Source of the DNA: an uncultured Acidimicrobiales bacterium
GTDB lineage: Bacteria > Actinomycetota > Acidimicrobiia > Acidimicrobiales > Hopanoidiivorantaceae
Direction: 5' to 3'
Length of the DNA stretch: 64,000 nt
Assembly (NCBI GenBank): GCA_958295755.1
Contig: OY282367.1
Coordinates: forward strand, 1,864,022 to 1,928,021
The notes below the pieces were generated by a model that saw nothing but the letters and a program-made list of their open reading frames with translations, was not told the DNA's origin and searched no databases. How positions within the stretch are numbered: position 1 is the first letter of the stretch; the number at the start of each line of letters is the position of its first letter. Made by a program: the position numbers and the translations under genes. Of the stretch, positions 34,992-43,377 are shown piece after piece.

Positions 34992-35438
34992 TTATCGTAG
35001 TTCTTGGAAGAATTCTTTTAGTAGCTCGGCGCATTCGGGGGCGCGGATATTTGGCACCACCTCAAAATTATGTGAGAGACGGGGATCGGTTCCAAAGTTA
35101 TAGAGCGAGCCGCAGGCACCAGCCTTGGGGTCGGCTGCTCCGAACACCACTTGGCTCACTCGGCTCAGCACAGCGGCACCTGCACACATCTGGCAGGGTT
35201 CCAAAGTTGTTACTAGAGTTGCTCCGTCCAATCGGGAGCTACCAAGCTTTTTGGCGGCAGCTTGCAGTGCCAGCAGTTCAGCGTGTGCAGTCGGGTCGCC
35301 ACGCAGTTCCCGCTCGTTGCGAGCCAATGCCAGCACCGACCCTTCCATTACTACCACAGCCCCAACTGGCACATCGCCATGTGTCGGAGCTTGTCGTGCT
35401 TCCAGCAACGCAAGCTCCATAGCCGAGTCAAAATTCAT
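34992..35438 (-). CDS. tadA: tRNA-specific adenosine deaminase
   Basis: TadA deaminates A34 of tRNA-Arg(ACG) to inosine. The 148-residue protein has the zinc site TAHAE (His52, Glu54 as proton shuttle) and PCQMC (Cys82, Cys85), the GDVPVGAVVV start of the fold, and the FGAADPKAGACGSLYN loop. The ATG at 35438 is chosen: the frame continues 62 codons upstream, but that part would run through the tRNA-Ser gene. The order tadA, tRNA-Ser, SRP RNA is a conserved actinobacterial neighbourhood. Confidence 0.92.
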   Translation of the reverse strand: MNFDSAMELALLEARQAPTHGDVPVGAVVVMEGSVLALARNERELRGDPTAHAELLALQAAAKKLGSSRLDGATLVTTLEPCQMCAGAAVLSRVSQVVFGAADPKAGACGSLYNFGTDPRLSHNFEVVPNIRAPECAELLKEFFQELR

Positions 35439-35458
35439 AGCCTTTACCGAGTGATCTG

Positions 35459-35543
35459 CGGAGGGAGTGGGATTCGAACCCACGGTGACCGAAGCCACAC
35501 ACGCTCTCCAGGCGTGCCGATTCGTCCGCTCTCGCATCCCTCC
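35459..35543 (-). tRNA. tRNA-Ser (anticodon GGA)
   Basis: An 85-base class II tRNA. The acceptor stem GGAGGGA pairs with TCCCTCC, the discriminator is G, anticodon stem CACGC/GCGTG encloses loop CTGGAGA (anticodon GGA, reading UCC/UCU), a long variable arm is present, and the T arm reads GTGGGTTCGAATCCCAC. CCA is not encoded. Confidence 0.95.
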
Positions 35544-35582
35544 TGTGTGTCTTCCATCATATTGCGCTAAAGTTGAAATCTG

Positions 35583-35706
35583 CCGTGAGGTGTGGTGATC
35601 GGGTCCTGTGCGACTGGGCTCCACGAACCGAGTCAGGGCCGGGAGGCAGCAGCTCTCAGTGGCAAGCTCGGGGTGCCGCAGACCGCCTGCTTATCACACC
35701 TCACGG
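35583..35706 (+). ncRNA. ffs: Signal recognition particle RNA (small bacterial type)
   Basis: The conserved SRP domain is clear: GTCAGGGCCGGGAGGCAGCAG at 35622-35642 and its partner AGCTCGGGGTGCCGCAGACCGCC. The ends CCGTGAGGTGTGGTGAT and ATCACACCTCACGG pair to close the molecule at about 124 bases. This RNA binds Ffh and targets membrane proteins. It is transcribed opposite to tadA and tRNA-Ser; the motif is longer than 20 bases only in its full extent, so positions are given. Confidence 0.92.
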
Positions 35707-35728
35707 CTTTTCGCACTAATTCCAACAG

Positions 35729-36448
35729 CTAGGCAACGGCGGGTTGGAGGCGCAATACGCCGCCTACTTTGCCTACACCTCTGATGTCCACAACGGTTTT
35801 GCCAACCATCTCCACCCACGAAGGTAGAGAGTCTTCCTCCACATCGGCAAGAATTTCGCCCGGTGAAGCAACCGCACAAAGTTTTGCCGCCAGATTTACA
35901 GGCTCGCCAATATAGTCATCACCTTCGAACAACAGTGCCTCGCCCATAGCAACTCCCACCCGCACATCAATCTGAGTGGCACGAAAATGGTGGATGATGT
36001 GAGCAGCAGTTGCCACCGTGCGACCCGGCTCAGGGCTAACAAGCATGGCACCGTCGCCCAGCCATTTAGCTATCCGCACGCCTCGCAGACTCGCCACTCT
36101 TCGAGCTTCTCGCCGAAAAGCACCCAGCAACTCAGCTGCTGTTGCCGGACCTCTCTGTCGTGTCACGAATGTAAACCCGCTCAAGTCAATAAATGCGAAA
36201 GTTCTGCGCACGATGAGATATTTCGTTTTCGGCTGCAAGTCACGAGGGGCTTCCATGCCGTCACCGCCCCTAGACACCATCCATTCCTGCGCCGGGCTCA
36301 GCAACGGCTCAGGCCCATAGCCCTCCACCACCCCTGGCGGCATCGGCACAGCACCAGTGCCTTCTCCTGAACCGTGTGGCTCATAAGATATAGATGACAT
36401 AGATAACACATTACGCAGAAGCAAATACAATACTGAGGAACTACTCAT
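35729..36448 (-). CDS. Class III adenylate/guanylate cyclase domain protein
   Basis: A 239-residue soluble protein whose C-terminal ~170 residues form a class III nucleotidyl cyclase domain: FAFIDLSGFTFVTRQRG (first metal Asp), AKWLGDGAMLV (second metal Asp) and GEPVNLAAKLCAVASPGEIL. Both metal-binding aspartates and the conserved asparagine are present, but the transition-state arginine of VNxAAR is replaced by lysine, so activity may be low or different. It would make cAMP or cGMP, or act as a regulatory nucleotide-binding module. The first 60 residues are non-conserved. Start is uncertain (36448 or an ATG at 36400); only 12 bases separate 36448 from the divergent acuI start. Confidence 0.78.
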   Translation of the reverse strand: MSSSSVLYLLLRNVLSMSSISYEPHGSGEGTGAVPMPPGVVEGYGPEPLLSPAQEWMVSRGGDGMEAPRDLQPKTKYLIVRRTFAFIDLSGFTFVTRQRGPATAAELLGAFRREARRVASLRGVRIAKWLGDGAMLVSPEPGRTVATAAHIIHHFRATQIDVRVGVAMGEALLFEGDDYIGEPVNLAAKLCAVASPGEILADVEEDSLPSWVEMVGKTVVDIRGVGKVGGVLRLQPAVA

Positions 36449-36460
36449 GAAAGGAATATC

Positions 36461-37447
36461 ATGTTCCGTGCACTTCTCTTATCTAAACCGAATGACGAAT
36501 TCACCTGCGAAATCGCGGAACTGTCAGAAGACGACCTCCCCGACGGGGCCGTTACTATCTCGGTGGAGTACTCCACGATCAACTACAAAGACGGCTTAGC
36601 TATCTCGGGCCGACCAGGTATCGTGCGAAAATGGCCGATGGTGCCCGGAATAGACCTCACTGGCACTGTGGAGTCGAGTAGCGACCCAGCGTGGCAACCC
36701 GGCGACAAAATAACACTAAACGGCTGGGATGTGGGCGAGTCGCACTGGGGCGGATTGGCGCAAAAAGCCAAAGCTCAGCCCGGCTGGCTCACTCGTCTGC
36801 CTGATACTTTCAACACTCGCCAAGCTGCCGCCATCGGCACCGCAGGCTACACGGCGATGCTTTGCGTGCTCGCTTTGGAAGAACACGATATCACCCCAGA
36901 TAAAGGCCCGATCATCGTCACCGGCGCGGCAGGAGGAGTCGGCAGTGTGGCTGTGGCTGTACTCGCCAAACTGGGATACGAGGTGACAGCATCTAGCGGT
37001 CGGATAGCAACAGAAGGCGACTATCTGCGATCCTTAGGAGCGAGCGAAGTAATCCACAGAGACGAATTTGCTGGCGATCCCCGCCCGCTGGATTCAGCCA
37101 AGTGGGCAGGTGCTGTGGATGTCGTAGGCAGTACAACCTTGGCACACATCATCTCACAAACCCAGCCACATGGCTGCGTGGCTGCTTGCGGTCTGGCGCA
37201 AGGTCCTGACCTTCCCGGATCGGTAATCCCCTTCATCCTGCGAGCAGTAACTCTGTCTGGAATCAACTGCGTATATGAATCTCCCGCTCGCCGAGACCAA
37301 GCTTGGCAAAGACTCGCCGAAGATCTTGACATAGCAAAGCTAGACCAAATGACTCAAGAAATCTCCCTAGCCGATGTTCCACAAGCCGCAGCCGACATAC
37401 TAGAAGGCAAAATCCGCGGCCGATGTGTCGTGAATGTAAACACCTAG
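36461..37447 (+). CDS. acuI: Acrylyl-CoA reductase / YhdH-family NADPH:quinone reductase
   Basis: A 328-residue MDR-family enzyme without zinc ligands. MFRALLLSKPND, STINYKDGLAISGRPGIVRKWPMVPGIDLTGTV and NGWDVGESHWGGLAQKAK match the YhdH/AcuI group, and the cofactor motif is VTGAAGGVGSVAVAVLAKLGYEV with SGR for NADPH. AcuI reduces toxic acryloyl-CoA to propionyl-CoA in DMSP and related C3 metabolism, common in marine bacteria. GAAAGG lies 6 bases upstream of the ATG. The specific substrate is inferred from family. Confidence 0.88.
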   Translation: MFRALLLSKPNDEFTCEIAELSEDDLPDGAVTISVEYSTINYKDGLAISGRPGIVRKWPMVPGIDLTGTVESSSDPAWQPGDKITLNGWDVGESHWGGLAQKAKAQPGWLTRLPDTFNTRQAAAIGTAGYTAMLCVLALEEHDITPDKGPIIVTGAAGGVGSVAVAVLAKLGYEVTASSGRIATEGDYLRSLGASEVIHRDEFAGDPRPLDSAKWAGAVDVVGSTTLAHIISQTQPHGCVAACGLAQGPDLPGSVIPFILRAVTLSGINCVYESPARRDQAWQRLAEDLDIAKLDQMTQEISLADVPQAAADILEGKIRGRCVVNVNT

Positions 37448-37582
37448 CAACCAGGTACAACTATTTCTGGTTTCTTCAAGCTTGCATATTTCAAGCTTGT
37501 GTAGCAGTTCGCCTGCACCACTACGGCATTTTGCCATAAACTGCTTGCGAAGGCGGCTGACGAAGCAAAAGGGAGATATCGA

Positions 37583-38479
37583 GTGTTCGGCGTTATAGGA
37601 CTAGGGCAGATGGGTGGGAGCATAGCTAGGAAGCTGTTATCGGAAGGGCAACAGGTGGTAGTGTGCGATGTGCAGGCTGAAGCGGTGAAGGCTTCCGGGG
37701 CGAAACTGGTGGCTGGCACTCCCTCTGAGTTGGTAGCTGAGTTGGCAGCAAAGTGCAGCGGCTCCCCCGGCAGTAGCGGCTCCCCCGGCAGCATTGTGAT
37801 TGTGGTGGTGCGAAATGATGGCGAAGTGCGTGAGGTGGTGTGTGGAGAGAAAGGTATATTGGCTGGAGTATCGGAAAGCTGGATTCACAACAAACAGGCG
37901 GGCGAGCAAGCAAAACCAGTCGTGCTAATTCATTCAACCGTGCAGCCTGAGACCGTAAAAGATGTGGCACAGATTTGTGCGAAAGAAGGCATAACTGTGC
38001 TAGACGCTCCGGTAACAGGCGGTGCTGGGGCAACAGAAAACGGCGACTTGGTGGTGATGTTGGGAGGTGACGAGAAAGTCTGTGCTGAAGTTGCCCCGAA
38101 GCTCTCACACTACGCAGGAAAAGTCGTACGTGTAGGTGCTCTGGGCGCAGGCCAGAAAGCCAAGATAGCCCGAAATCTCATCACCTACTCCGAATGGGTA
38201 GTAGCAGCCGAAGCCACAGCTTTAGCCGAGGCAGCAGAAGTGGATGTGGAACAGCTCTGGGAAATAATCGACCATTCTGACCGACACATAGGCACCCACG
38301 GCGGATATTCAGGTGTGCGCCGCCTCTTACCTGCCCCTGAAATGATGCAGCCTTTAGCCGAACTAGCACGCAAAGACCTCAGCCTCGCAGCCGAACTAGC
38401 ACGCAAAGTAGACCACAACTCGTGGTTAGCTGAGCGAGCTATAGACAACATCGCCCAAACCCTCAAGCTTGAACAATGA
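37583..38479 (+). CDS. NAD(P)-dependent beta-hydroxyacid dehydrogenase (3-hydroxyisobutyrate dehydrogenase family)
   Basis: A 298-residue enzyme: Rossmann motif VIGLGQMGGSIA at the N-terminus, substrate loop DAPVTGGAGATENGDLVVMLGG, and catalytic-lysine region GAGQKAKIARNLITYSEWVVAAEATALAEAAEVD. It oxidises 3-hydroxyacids such as 3-hydroxyisobutyrate, tartronate semialdehyde reductant or similar. A glycine/serine repeat (SGSPG-SSGSPGS) interrupts the N-terminal domain near residues 65-77, another in-frame expansion. Start is GTG after AAGGGAGA. It overlaps the following LutC-like gene by 4 bases (ATGA), so it belongs to the lactate-utilisation operon. Confidence 0.87.
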   Translation: MFGVIGLGQMGGSIARKLLSEGQQVVVCDVQAEAVKASGAKLVAGTPSELVAELAAKCSGSPGSSGSPGSIVIVVVRNDGEVREVVCGEKGILAGVSESWIHNKQAGEQAKPVVLIHSTVQPETVKDVAQICAKEGITVLDAPVTGGAGATENGDLVVMLGGDEKVCAEVAPKLSHYAGKVVRVGALGAGQKAKIARNLITYSEWVVAAEATALAEAAEVDVEQLWEIIDHSDRHIGTHGGYSGVRRLLPAPEMMQPLAELARKDLSLAAELARKVDHNSWLAERAIDNIAQTLKLEQ

Positions 38480-39009
38480 AACCCAGCGCAGACCTGCTCT
38501 CACAATTTGAAGAGATGGTCGGCGTGAGCGATGCACATTTTCACCGGATAAGTTCATCCGATGAAATCTTGAAACTTGCCGACGAGATAGCCGACGGTGC
38601 GCCCGTGGTGGTATGGGAAGAAACCGCGGTATGGGAAGAAACCACAGAAGATGGCGACATCGCAAGCCATATCGCAAGCATTGACCACATCCCCGGCCCA
38701 CAAGAACGAACGCTGGGGGTGGTTGTGGCTCGTTGTGGTGTGGCAGAGACTGGGTCGGTAGTTTTGGTGGAGGAAACCCGCCAGCAGATGCTGCATTCGC
38801 TTTTGTCTCAAGAGCTACTGGTGCTGGTGCACACCGAAGATATTATCGCCACAATGCCTGAAACTGCCACCTTGATCTTGGAAGCTAGCTCGGCAGGTAA
38901 GCATGTGACATTTCTCTCTGGCCCATCGCGCACTGGCGACATTGAGCTTCGTCATGTGAGCGGCATTCAAGGACCGTGCGAAGTGCATGTTGCGCTGTGT
39001 GATTGGTAA
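38476..39009 (+). CDS. lutC: LutC-like LUD-domain protein
   Basis: A 177-residue LUD-domain protein. ERTLGVVVARCGVAETGSVVLVEE and LSQELLVLVHTEDIIATMPE followed by VTFLSGPSRTGDIELRHVSGIQGPCEVHVALC are the LutC/YkgG hallmarks. LutC is part of the LutABC complex that oxidises L-lactate. The N-terminal region carries a duplicated VWEET unit. It overlaps the upstream dehydrogenase by 4 bases and is followed after about 20 bases by the LutB-LutA fusion. Confidence 0.87.
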   Translation: MKPSADLLSQFEEMVGVSDAHFHRISSSDEILKLADEIADGAPVVVWEETAVWEETTEDGDIASHIASIDHIPGPQERTLGVVVARCGVAETGSVVLVEETRQQMLHSLLSQELLVLVHTEDIIATMPETATLILEASSAGKHVTFLSGPSRTGDIELRHVSGIQGPCEVHVALCDW

Positions 39010-39029
39010 TTGGCGATTAGTGATTGGCG

Positions 39030-41324
39030 ATGCACGAAATACCACCTTTTAGCGAACGTCTCAGCACTGCTCTTGCCGACAGAGGCATCCACGAAGGTCT
39101 TGCCGACTTTCAAGAGCGATGGCAGATACGGCGAGACGGGGTAGTCGCTGGGCTAGAAACCCAAACAGGCACTAGTTTCACTGAGCTTGCCCACAAGGTA
39201 TCGGAAGCCAAAGCTCACGCCCGTCACGATCCTGCGGTGCTGCAGCGATTCCGCGAACAAGCCGCAGCCAGAGGCATAACCGTAACCGATGCATCCACTG
39301 CTGCAGACGCTTGCCAGATCATCTCCGACATCTGCGCCCGCCGAGGCACCCAGCTTGTTGTCAAGACGAAATCCATGGCAACTGAAGAGATATTTCTCAA
39401 CGAACATTTGGAGACCCAAGGCATAACCGCTATAGAGACCGACCTCGGCGAATGGCTACTGCAATGCGCTGGCGACCGCCCTAGCCACCTCATCGTGCCA
39501 GCTATCCACAAGCGGCGCACCCAGATAGCAGCCATGCTCACCAACATGTTCAACACCCAGTTCGACCCAGAAGACATTGAAGGTATGGCGCGGGTGGTGC
39601 GTGCCGAGCTACGCCCCCACTTCATAGCATCTGGAGTTGGCATAACGGGTGGCAATATCCTCATAGCTGAAACAGGTTCGCTAGTTCTAGTTACCAACGA
39701 AGGTAACGCTGGCCTGACTACTACTCTCCCGCCCGTACATATTGCCGTGGTCGGCATAGACAAGATGGTAGAAAGCACCGAAGATGCCATAGATGTGATC
39801 CGCCTGCTGGCAAAATCTGCCACAGGGCAAGTTATCTCCAGCTACACGCAGTTCATCAACGGCCCTACACCCGCACAGCCAGATGCTGAGATGCATGTGA
39901 TTCTGCTAGATAATGGTCGCTCGCAAATGTTAGCTGATCCGGTGTTTGACTCGGCCCTCTCATGCATTCGCTGTGGAGCGTGCGCCAATGTCTGCCCGCC
40001 ATATCAAGTGGTAGGCGGGCACGCGTTCGGACATGTATATACCGGAGCAATCGGGCTAGTAACCACAGCTTTTCACCACGGAATTGAAGCTGCGGCAGGC
40101 CCGCAGTCGCTCTGCATATCTTGTGGAGCGTGCGCTCAAGTATGCCCTGCAGCCATCGCACTGCCCGACCAGATTTTAGAAGTGCGCGCTCGCAGTCAGA
40201 AGTCCGCTCGTAGCCAGAAGTCTGCTCATAGCCAGAAATCAAAAGGCAAACCCGATAACCTCGCAAAAAAACCAGCAACAAACAAGTCAGTAACGAAATC
40301 ATTCGCCAGAGCACCAGTAACCATCGGCATGTACATCTTGCGGTCTCGGCGAATGACAGCCTCTGCCACTTGGCTCGCTGCTGCCGTAAGCTCACCGGTG
40401 CGCACAGGCAACCTGCTCGGACGACTGCCCTTACCTAAAAAATACAGCTGGCGCACCCCGCCGGCACCAGCTTTTAAGTCAGCCCGCCGCCAACTTCGAG
40501 CATTGACATCTGGCAAAAAATCACACAGAACGAAAACCGCTCTTTTCATTCAGTGCGTCACCGACAGGTTCGCCCCCGAGATCGCCGTGGCAACCTCGCA
40601 GATACTGCAAGCCACAGGTGCCGATGTGGAAGTGCCTTTGGCTCAGCACTGCTGTGGCCTACCTGCCATTGACACTGGCGATTTTGAAACTGCCAAGAAA
40701 ATGGCTCGCTCCACATTGGATGCCTTGGAAGGTTACGAGTGTGTAGTCACTCCAGCCCCCAGCTGCGCTGTGGCGATGGCACATGAGTATGAGCGGCTAT
40801 TCCAAGACGACATCTACAATCTGCAGCGGGCGCAAGACTTAGCAGCAAGAGTAGCCGACCTTGTGAGCTATCTGGAAGGTTGGCAGTTGGGAGATTCGCA
40901 GGAGGAAGGTTCCGATGCAGAGCAGGTATTGCGAAAGCCGAAAGAAGGCAATAGCGAAGGTAACACAGAAGGTAATACCGACACCATAACTGTCCACCCT
41001 TTCTGTCAAAGCCGCACTCGGCTCGGCCATAGTACTGAAACAGCATCTCAACTCATCAATCATCTTTGCGGCACCACCTCCACCCCGCTACCAGAAGCTG
41101 ATGTGTGCTGTGGTTTTGGCGGTTCAAGCTCGTTCACATCCCCACAGGTAGCTAAAGCTATTCTCGCCCGCAAGCTCCAAAATATAGCCAGCACAGGGGC
41201 CACAACCCTAATCACCGACAACCCCGGCTGTGCTCTTCATCTCCGAGGCGGAGCTCACGCCTGCCACCAAAAACTAGAAGTACTCCATATCGCCGAATAC
41301 CTGGCTGACCGAATACCTAGCTAA
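39030..41324 (+). CDS. LutB-LutA fusion: iron-sulfur L-lactate oxidation protein
   Basis: 764 residues joining two proteins that are normally separate. Residues 1-~385 are LutB-like: LUD domain followed by two 4Fe-4S motifs, CIRCGACANVCPPY (312-325) and CISCGACAQVCPAA (362-375). A repeat-rich linker (RSQKSA three times, 388-405) leads to a C-terminal LutA/CCG part with TALFIQCVTDRF, HCCGLPAIDTGD, HPFCQSRTRLG and DVCCGFGGSSSF. The complex oxidises L-lactate to pyruvate at the membrane. The order B-A is reversed relative to the usual gene order lutA-lutB-lutC. The ATG at 39030 is preferred to a TTG two codons earlier. An 18-base element containing the stop codon is repeated. Confidence 0.88.
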   Translation: MHEIPPFSERLSTALADRGIHEGLADFQERWQIRRDGVVAGLETQTGTSFTELAHKVSEAKAHARHDPAVLQRFREQAAARGITVTDASTAADACQIISDICARRGTQLVVKTKSMATEEIFLNEHLETQGITAIETDLGEWLLQCAGDRPSHLIVPAIHKRRTQIAAMLTNMFNTQFDPEDIEGMARVVRAELRPHFIASGVGITGGNILIAETGSLVLVTNEGNAGLTTTLPPVHIAVVGIDKMVESTEDAIDVIRLLAKSATGQVISSYTQFINGPTPAQPDAEMHVILLDNGRSQMLADPVFDSALSCIRCGACANVCPPYQVVGGHAFGHVYTGAIGLVTTAFHHGIEAAAGPQSLCISCGACAQVCPAAIALPDQILEVRARSQKSARSQKSAHSQKSKGKPDNLAKKPATNKSVTKSFARAPVTIGMYILRSRRMTASATWLAAAVSSPVRTGNLLGRLPLPKKYSWRTPPAPAFKSARRQLRALTSGKKSHRTKTALFIQCVTDRFAPEIAVATSQILQATGADVEVPLAQHCCGLPAIDTGDFETAKKMARSTLDALEGYECVVTPAPSCAVAMAHEYERLFQDDIYNLQRAQDLAARVADLVSYLEGWQLGDSQEEGSDAEQVLRKPKEGNSEGNTEGNTDTITVHPFCQSRTRLGHSTETASQLINHLCGTTSTPLPEADVCCGFGGSSSFTSPQVAKAILARKLQNIASTGATTLITDNPGCALHLRGGAHACHQKLEVLHIAEYLADRIPS

Positions 41325-41343
41325 CCGAATACCTAGCTGACCG
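41304..41343 (+). repeat. 16-bp tandem repeat over the LutBA stop codon
   Basis: Units GCTGACCGAATACCTA (41304-41319) and GCTAACCGAATACCTA (41320-41335), then half a unit. The stop codon TAA (41322-41324) arises in the second unit by a G-to-A difference. Confidence 0.9.
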
Positions 41344-41370
41344 CCTCTAAAAAAGCTGAGAAAACGCGAA

Positions 41371-41404
41371 AAAGGGCGGCTCTCCAATAAGAGAACCGCC
41401 CTTT
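41371..41404. terminator. Bidirectional intrinsic terminator
   Basis: A 14-bp stem AAAGGGCGGCTCTC / GAGAACCGCCCTTT with one mismatch and a 6-base loop lies between the convergent lutBA and secreted-protein genes. A-rich sequence precedes it and a T-run is contained in the distal arm, so it can stop transcription from both sides. Confidence 0.85.
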
Positions 41405-41460
41405 CGCAAGGTTTGTGTGGCTGGCTACTGGTTGTTTAGTCCAGTAGCCTGCCAGCAATA

Positions 41461-43044
41461 TCAGCCGGTGCGACCTTCAGGTTGTGGGCCAGGGCTAGTG
41501 GAAGTGCCACTGTCAGGCTCATCATCGTCGCCACCTATAACAATAGTGGGCGGAGTAGGTGGAGTATCGGGGTCAGTGGTAGCGGTGGTGCCACCAGTGC
41601 CTGAGCCATCACCGCTGACAGTAGCCTCACAGGTGTGAGTGAACTCAAATGCCAACGATGTAACACCAGCAGCATAAGTCTGCGTCTGAGACGCGCCTCC
41701 AACTGGTGAGCAACGCTCTGGGCCATTGCGCTCAGTTACTGTTACTGAACAAGCCGTGGTGCCTCTGTAATCTGTAGATGCGAAAGCTACCACATTGAAA
41801 GTCTTCTCCTGGTCGTTCAAGATTCTACTCAAAGCACTACCGTAAACGGTTACCGACCCAGGGAATACCTGCGTAGTAGCAGCATCGCCTTGAGAACCAA
41901 AGCCTCGTGGTATCACAGAAGCAAAGCCACCGCAAGGTGCGTCTGTAGTGATGATGTAATTAACACTGTCATCAGTGGTGAAAACCTCATCAGCTGGGAA
42001 AGTAGTGACCACGGTTACAGGAACTGTGAATGCTTCATATGTCACGGTCACATTTGCCGGGATAAGATCAGTGGGAGTACCACTGGGACCGGGGGTAATC
42101 ACGCCGTCAACCACACCAGTGGTCTTCAAAGGATCAATTTGTCCGCTTGCGGTGCGAGCCAGCCTCAAGTTACCGAGATTGTCGGTAAATGTGACACTGT
42201 AAATGCATCGATCGCCTGATGCTGCGGTAGCAGCCGAAGCTTTCTGAGTGACTGTTTCGCTAACCAAAGATACGGCATTTATCAGACCACTTGCTCCTCT
42301 TCCTTGAGAAGGTACAGCAGACACAAACTGCAGACCGCCAGTGGCAGTTACTCTGTTGGTCAAAGAGCCGCCTGCACATCCAGCAGTGGCAGAAGTGTAT
42401 GTGGCGGTGATTTCCAATCCAGCATGGCCTGCGACAACAGCATTACCGGTGCCAAATGACATACCTGAGGTGAATGTTGAAATGCAACGCTGTCCTACAG
42501 TAGCACTGGCTGGAGGAATACTGGCCAGTCCGCCTGTGCCCGCAAAGTTAGCAGCGAACTCAATCGAGCCAACAGCAGTACCAGAGTATTGCAGCTGGTT
42601 GCCTGCGCCGTTGCCAGATAGAACTAGCGGCCTTCCGGATGTAACAACAGTACCGATAGCAGTACCAGTAGTACCCTTGACCGTAACTGAAACTTCGCAA
42701 ACAGGGTTGCTATAGCTAACTTCCCAGTTGCAATTAGTCGATATCAAGCCGGTGATCTCGGTGTTACCAGCAGTACCGTCAAGAACAGCGAGTGGCAAAC
42801 TGTATGCACCATTGCTCAGCGGAGCCCTGTTACCAGGATTGCAACCTCCGACTGCACTAACAGTCACGCTTATGTTAGTAGCCACAGCTGGTATCCCTCT
42901 AGCAGCTGCGTTACTCGTGGATGTGTTCTGGAGCGTTATGGATGCTTGCTGGCCAGATGCCGGATTCGATGTTGACGCTACTAGCACCAGCACCGAAGCC
43001 ATGAGGCCCGCAACAGCCACAAGTCCGATTAGAACTCGTTTCAT
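41461..43044 (-). CDS. Secreted beta-rich surface protein, unknown function (paralogue of next gene)
   Basis: A 527-residue exported protein: signal peptide at 1-32 (MKRVLIGLVAVAGLMASVLVL then cleavage near ASGQQA). The mature part is rich in Thr/Val/Ser/Gly with regularly spaced cysteines (about fourteen), and a Pro/Asp-rich tail ends GPQPEGRTG. No enzymatic motif is seen. Segments such as EVFTTDDSVNYIITTDAPCGG and VTVYGSALSRILNDQEKTFNV resemble parts of the protein encoded upstream (FFTTDDRITLLVSVPGACGDD), so the two are probably related wall or surface proteins. AGAAAGG lies upstream of the ATG. Confidence 0.75.
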   Translation of the reverse strand: MKRVLIGLVAVAGLMASVLVLVASTSNPASGQQASITLQNTSTSNAAARGIPAVATNISVTVSAVGGCNPGNRAPLSNGAYSLPLAVLDGTAGNTEITGLISTNCNWEVSYSNPVCEVSVTVKGTTGTAIGTVVTSGRPLVLSGNGAGNQLQYSGTAVGSIEFAANFAGTGGLASIPPASATVGQRCISTFTSGMSFGTGNAVVAGHAGLEITATYTSATAGCAGGSLTNRVTATGGLQFVSAVPSQGRGASGLINAVSLVSETVTQKASAATAASGDRCIYSVTFTDNLGNLRLARTASGQIDPLKTTGVVDGVITPGPSGTPTDLIPANVTVTYEAFTVPVTVVTTFPADEVFTTDDSVNYIITTDAPCGGFASVIPRGFGSQGDAATTQVFPGSVTVYGSALSRILNDQEKTFNVVAFASTDYRGTTACSVTVTERNGPERCSPVGGASQTQTYAAGVTSLAFEFTHTCEATVSGDGSGTGGTTATTDPDTPPTPPTIVIGGDDDEPDSGTSTSPGPQPEGRTG

Positions 43045-43377
43045 TGTGATTTTCCTTTCTTAGTTTATTGTTTTGGTTTTTTGGTTTTTATCTATCTATT
43101 TCTTTTATCTATCTCTTTATCTATACTTTGTATCTATTTATGTCTGATATCTTATCTAGTTATGCTTCTAAATCGCTACGAAGTCTAACACATATCATCT
43201 AGTTTCGCACGCTATGTGTTTACTGGTATTTTCTCGCTCTTGCTTTCTTTGATTAGGCTTTCTCCGATTATGCTTTCTCAGACTAGCTTTCTCACATTAC
43301 TCTGTCAAACTATTAAGACGCCTCAAGGTGGGTTTGGGTTGACACGAGTTGGTTGTCAGCTGAGTGCTCCAAAATAT
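43045..43377. other. Gene-free 333-base leader region, T-rich with repeats
   Basis: This gap between the two secreted-protein genes contains no plausible gene. Its left half is a TATCTAT/TTTGG-rich tract; on the minus strand it is A/G-rich and leads into the ribosome-binding site of the 527-residue protein. Its right half contains four 15-bp tandem units. No consensus promoter is evident. Confidence 0.7.
43242..43299. repeat. 15-bp tandem repeat (four units)
   Basis: Units starting GCTTTCT at 43242, 43257, 43272 and 43286 (GCTTTCTTTGATTAG, GCTTTCTCCGATTAT and so on) are imperfect copies of each other, just downstream of the larger secreted-protein gene. Confidence 0.85.

Noticed and set aside
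35439..35624. N-terminal extension of TadA
   Set aside because: It would translate through the tRNA-Ser gene; the standard TadA N-terminus begins at 35438.
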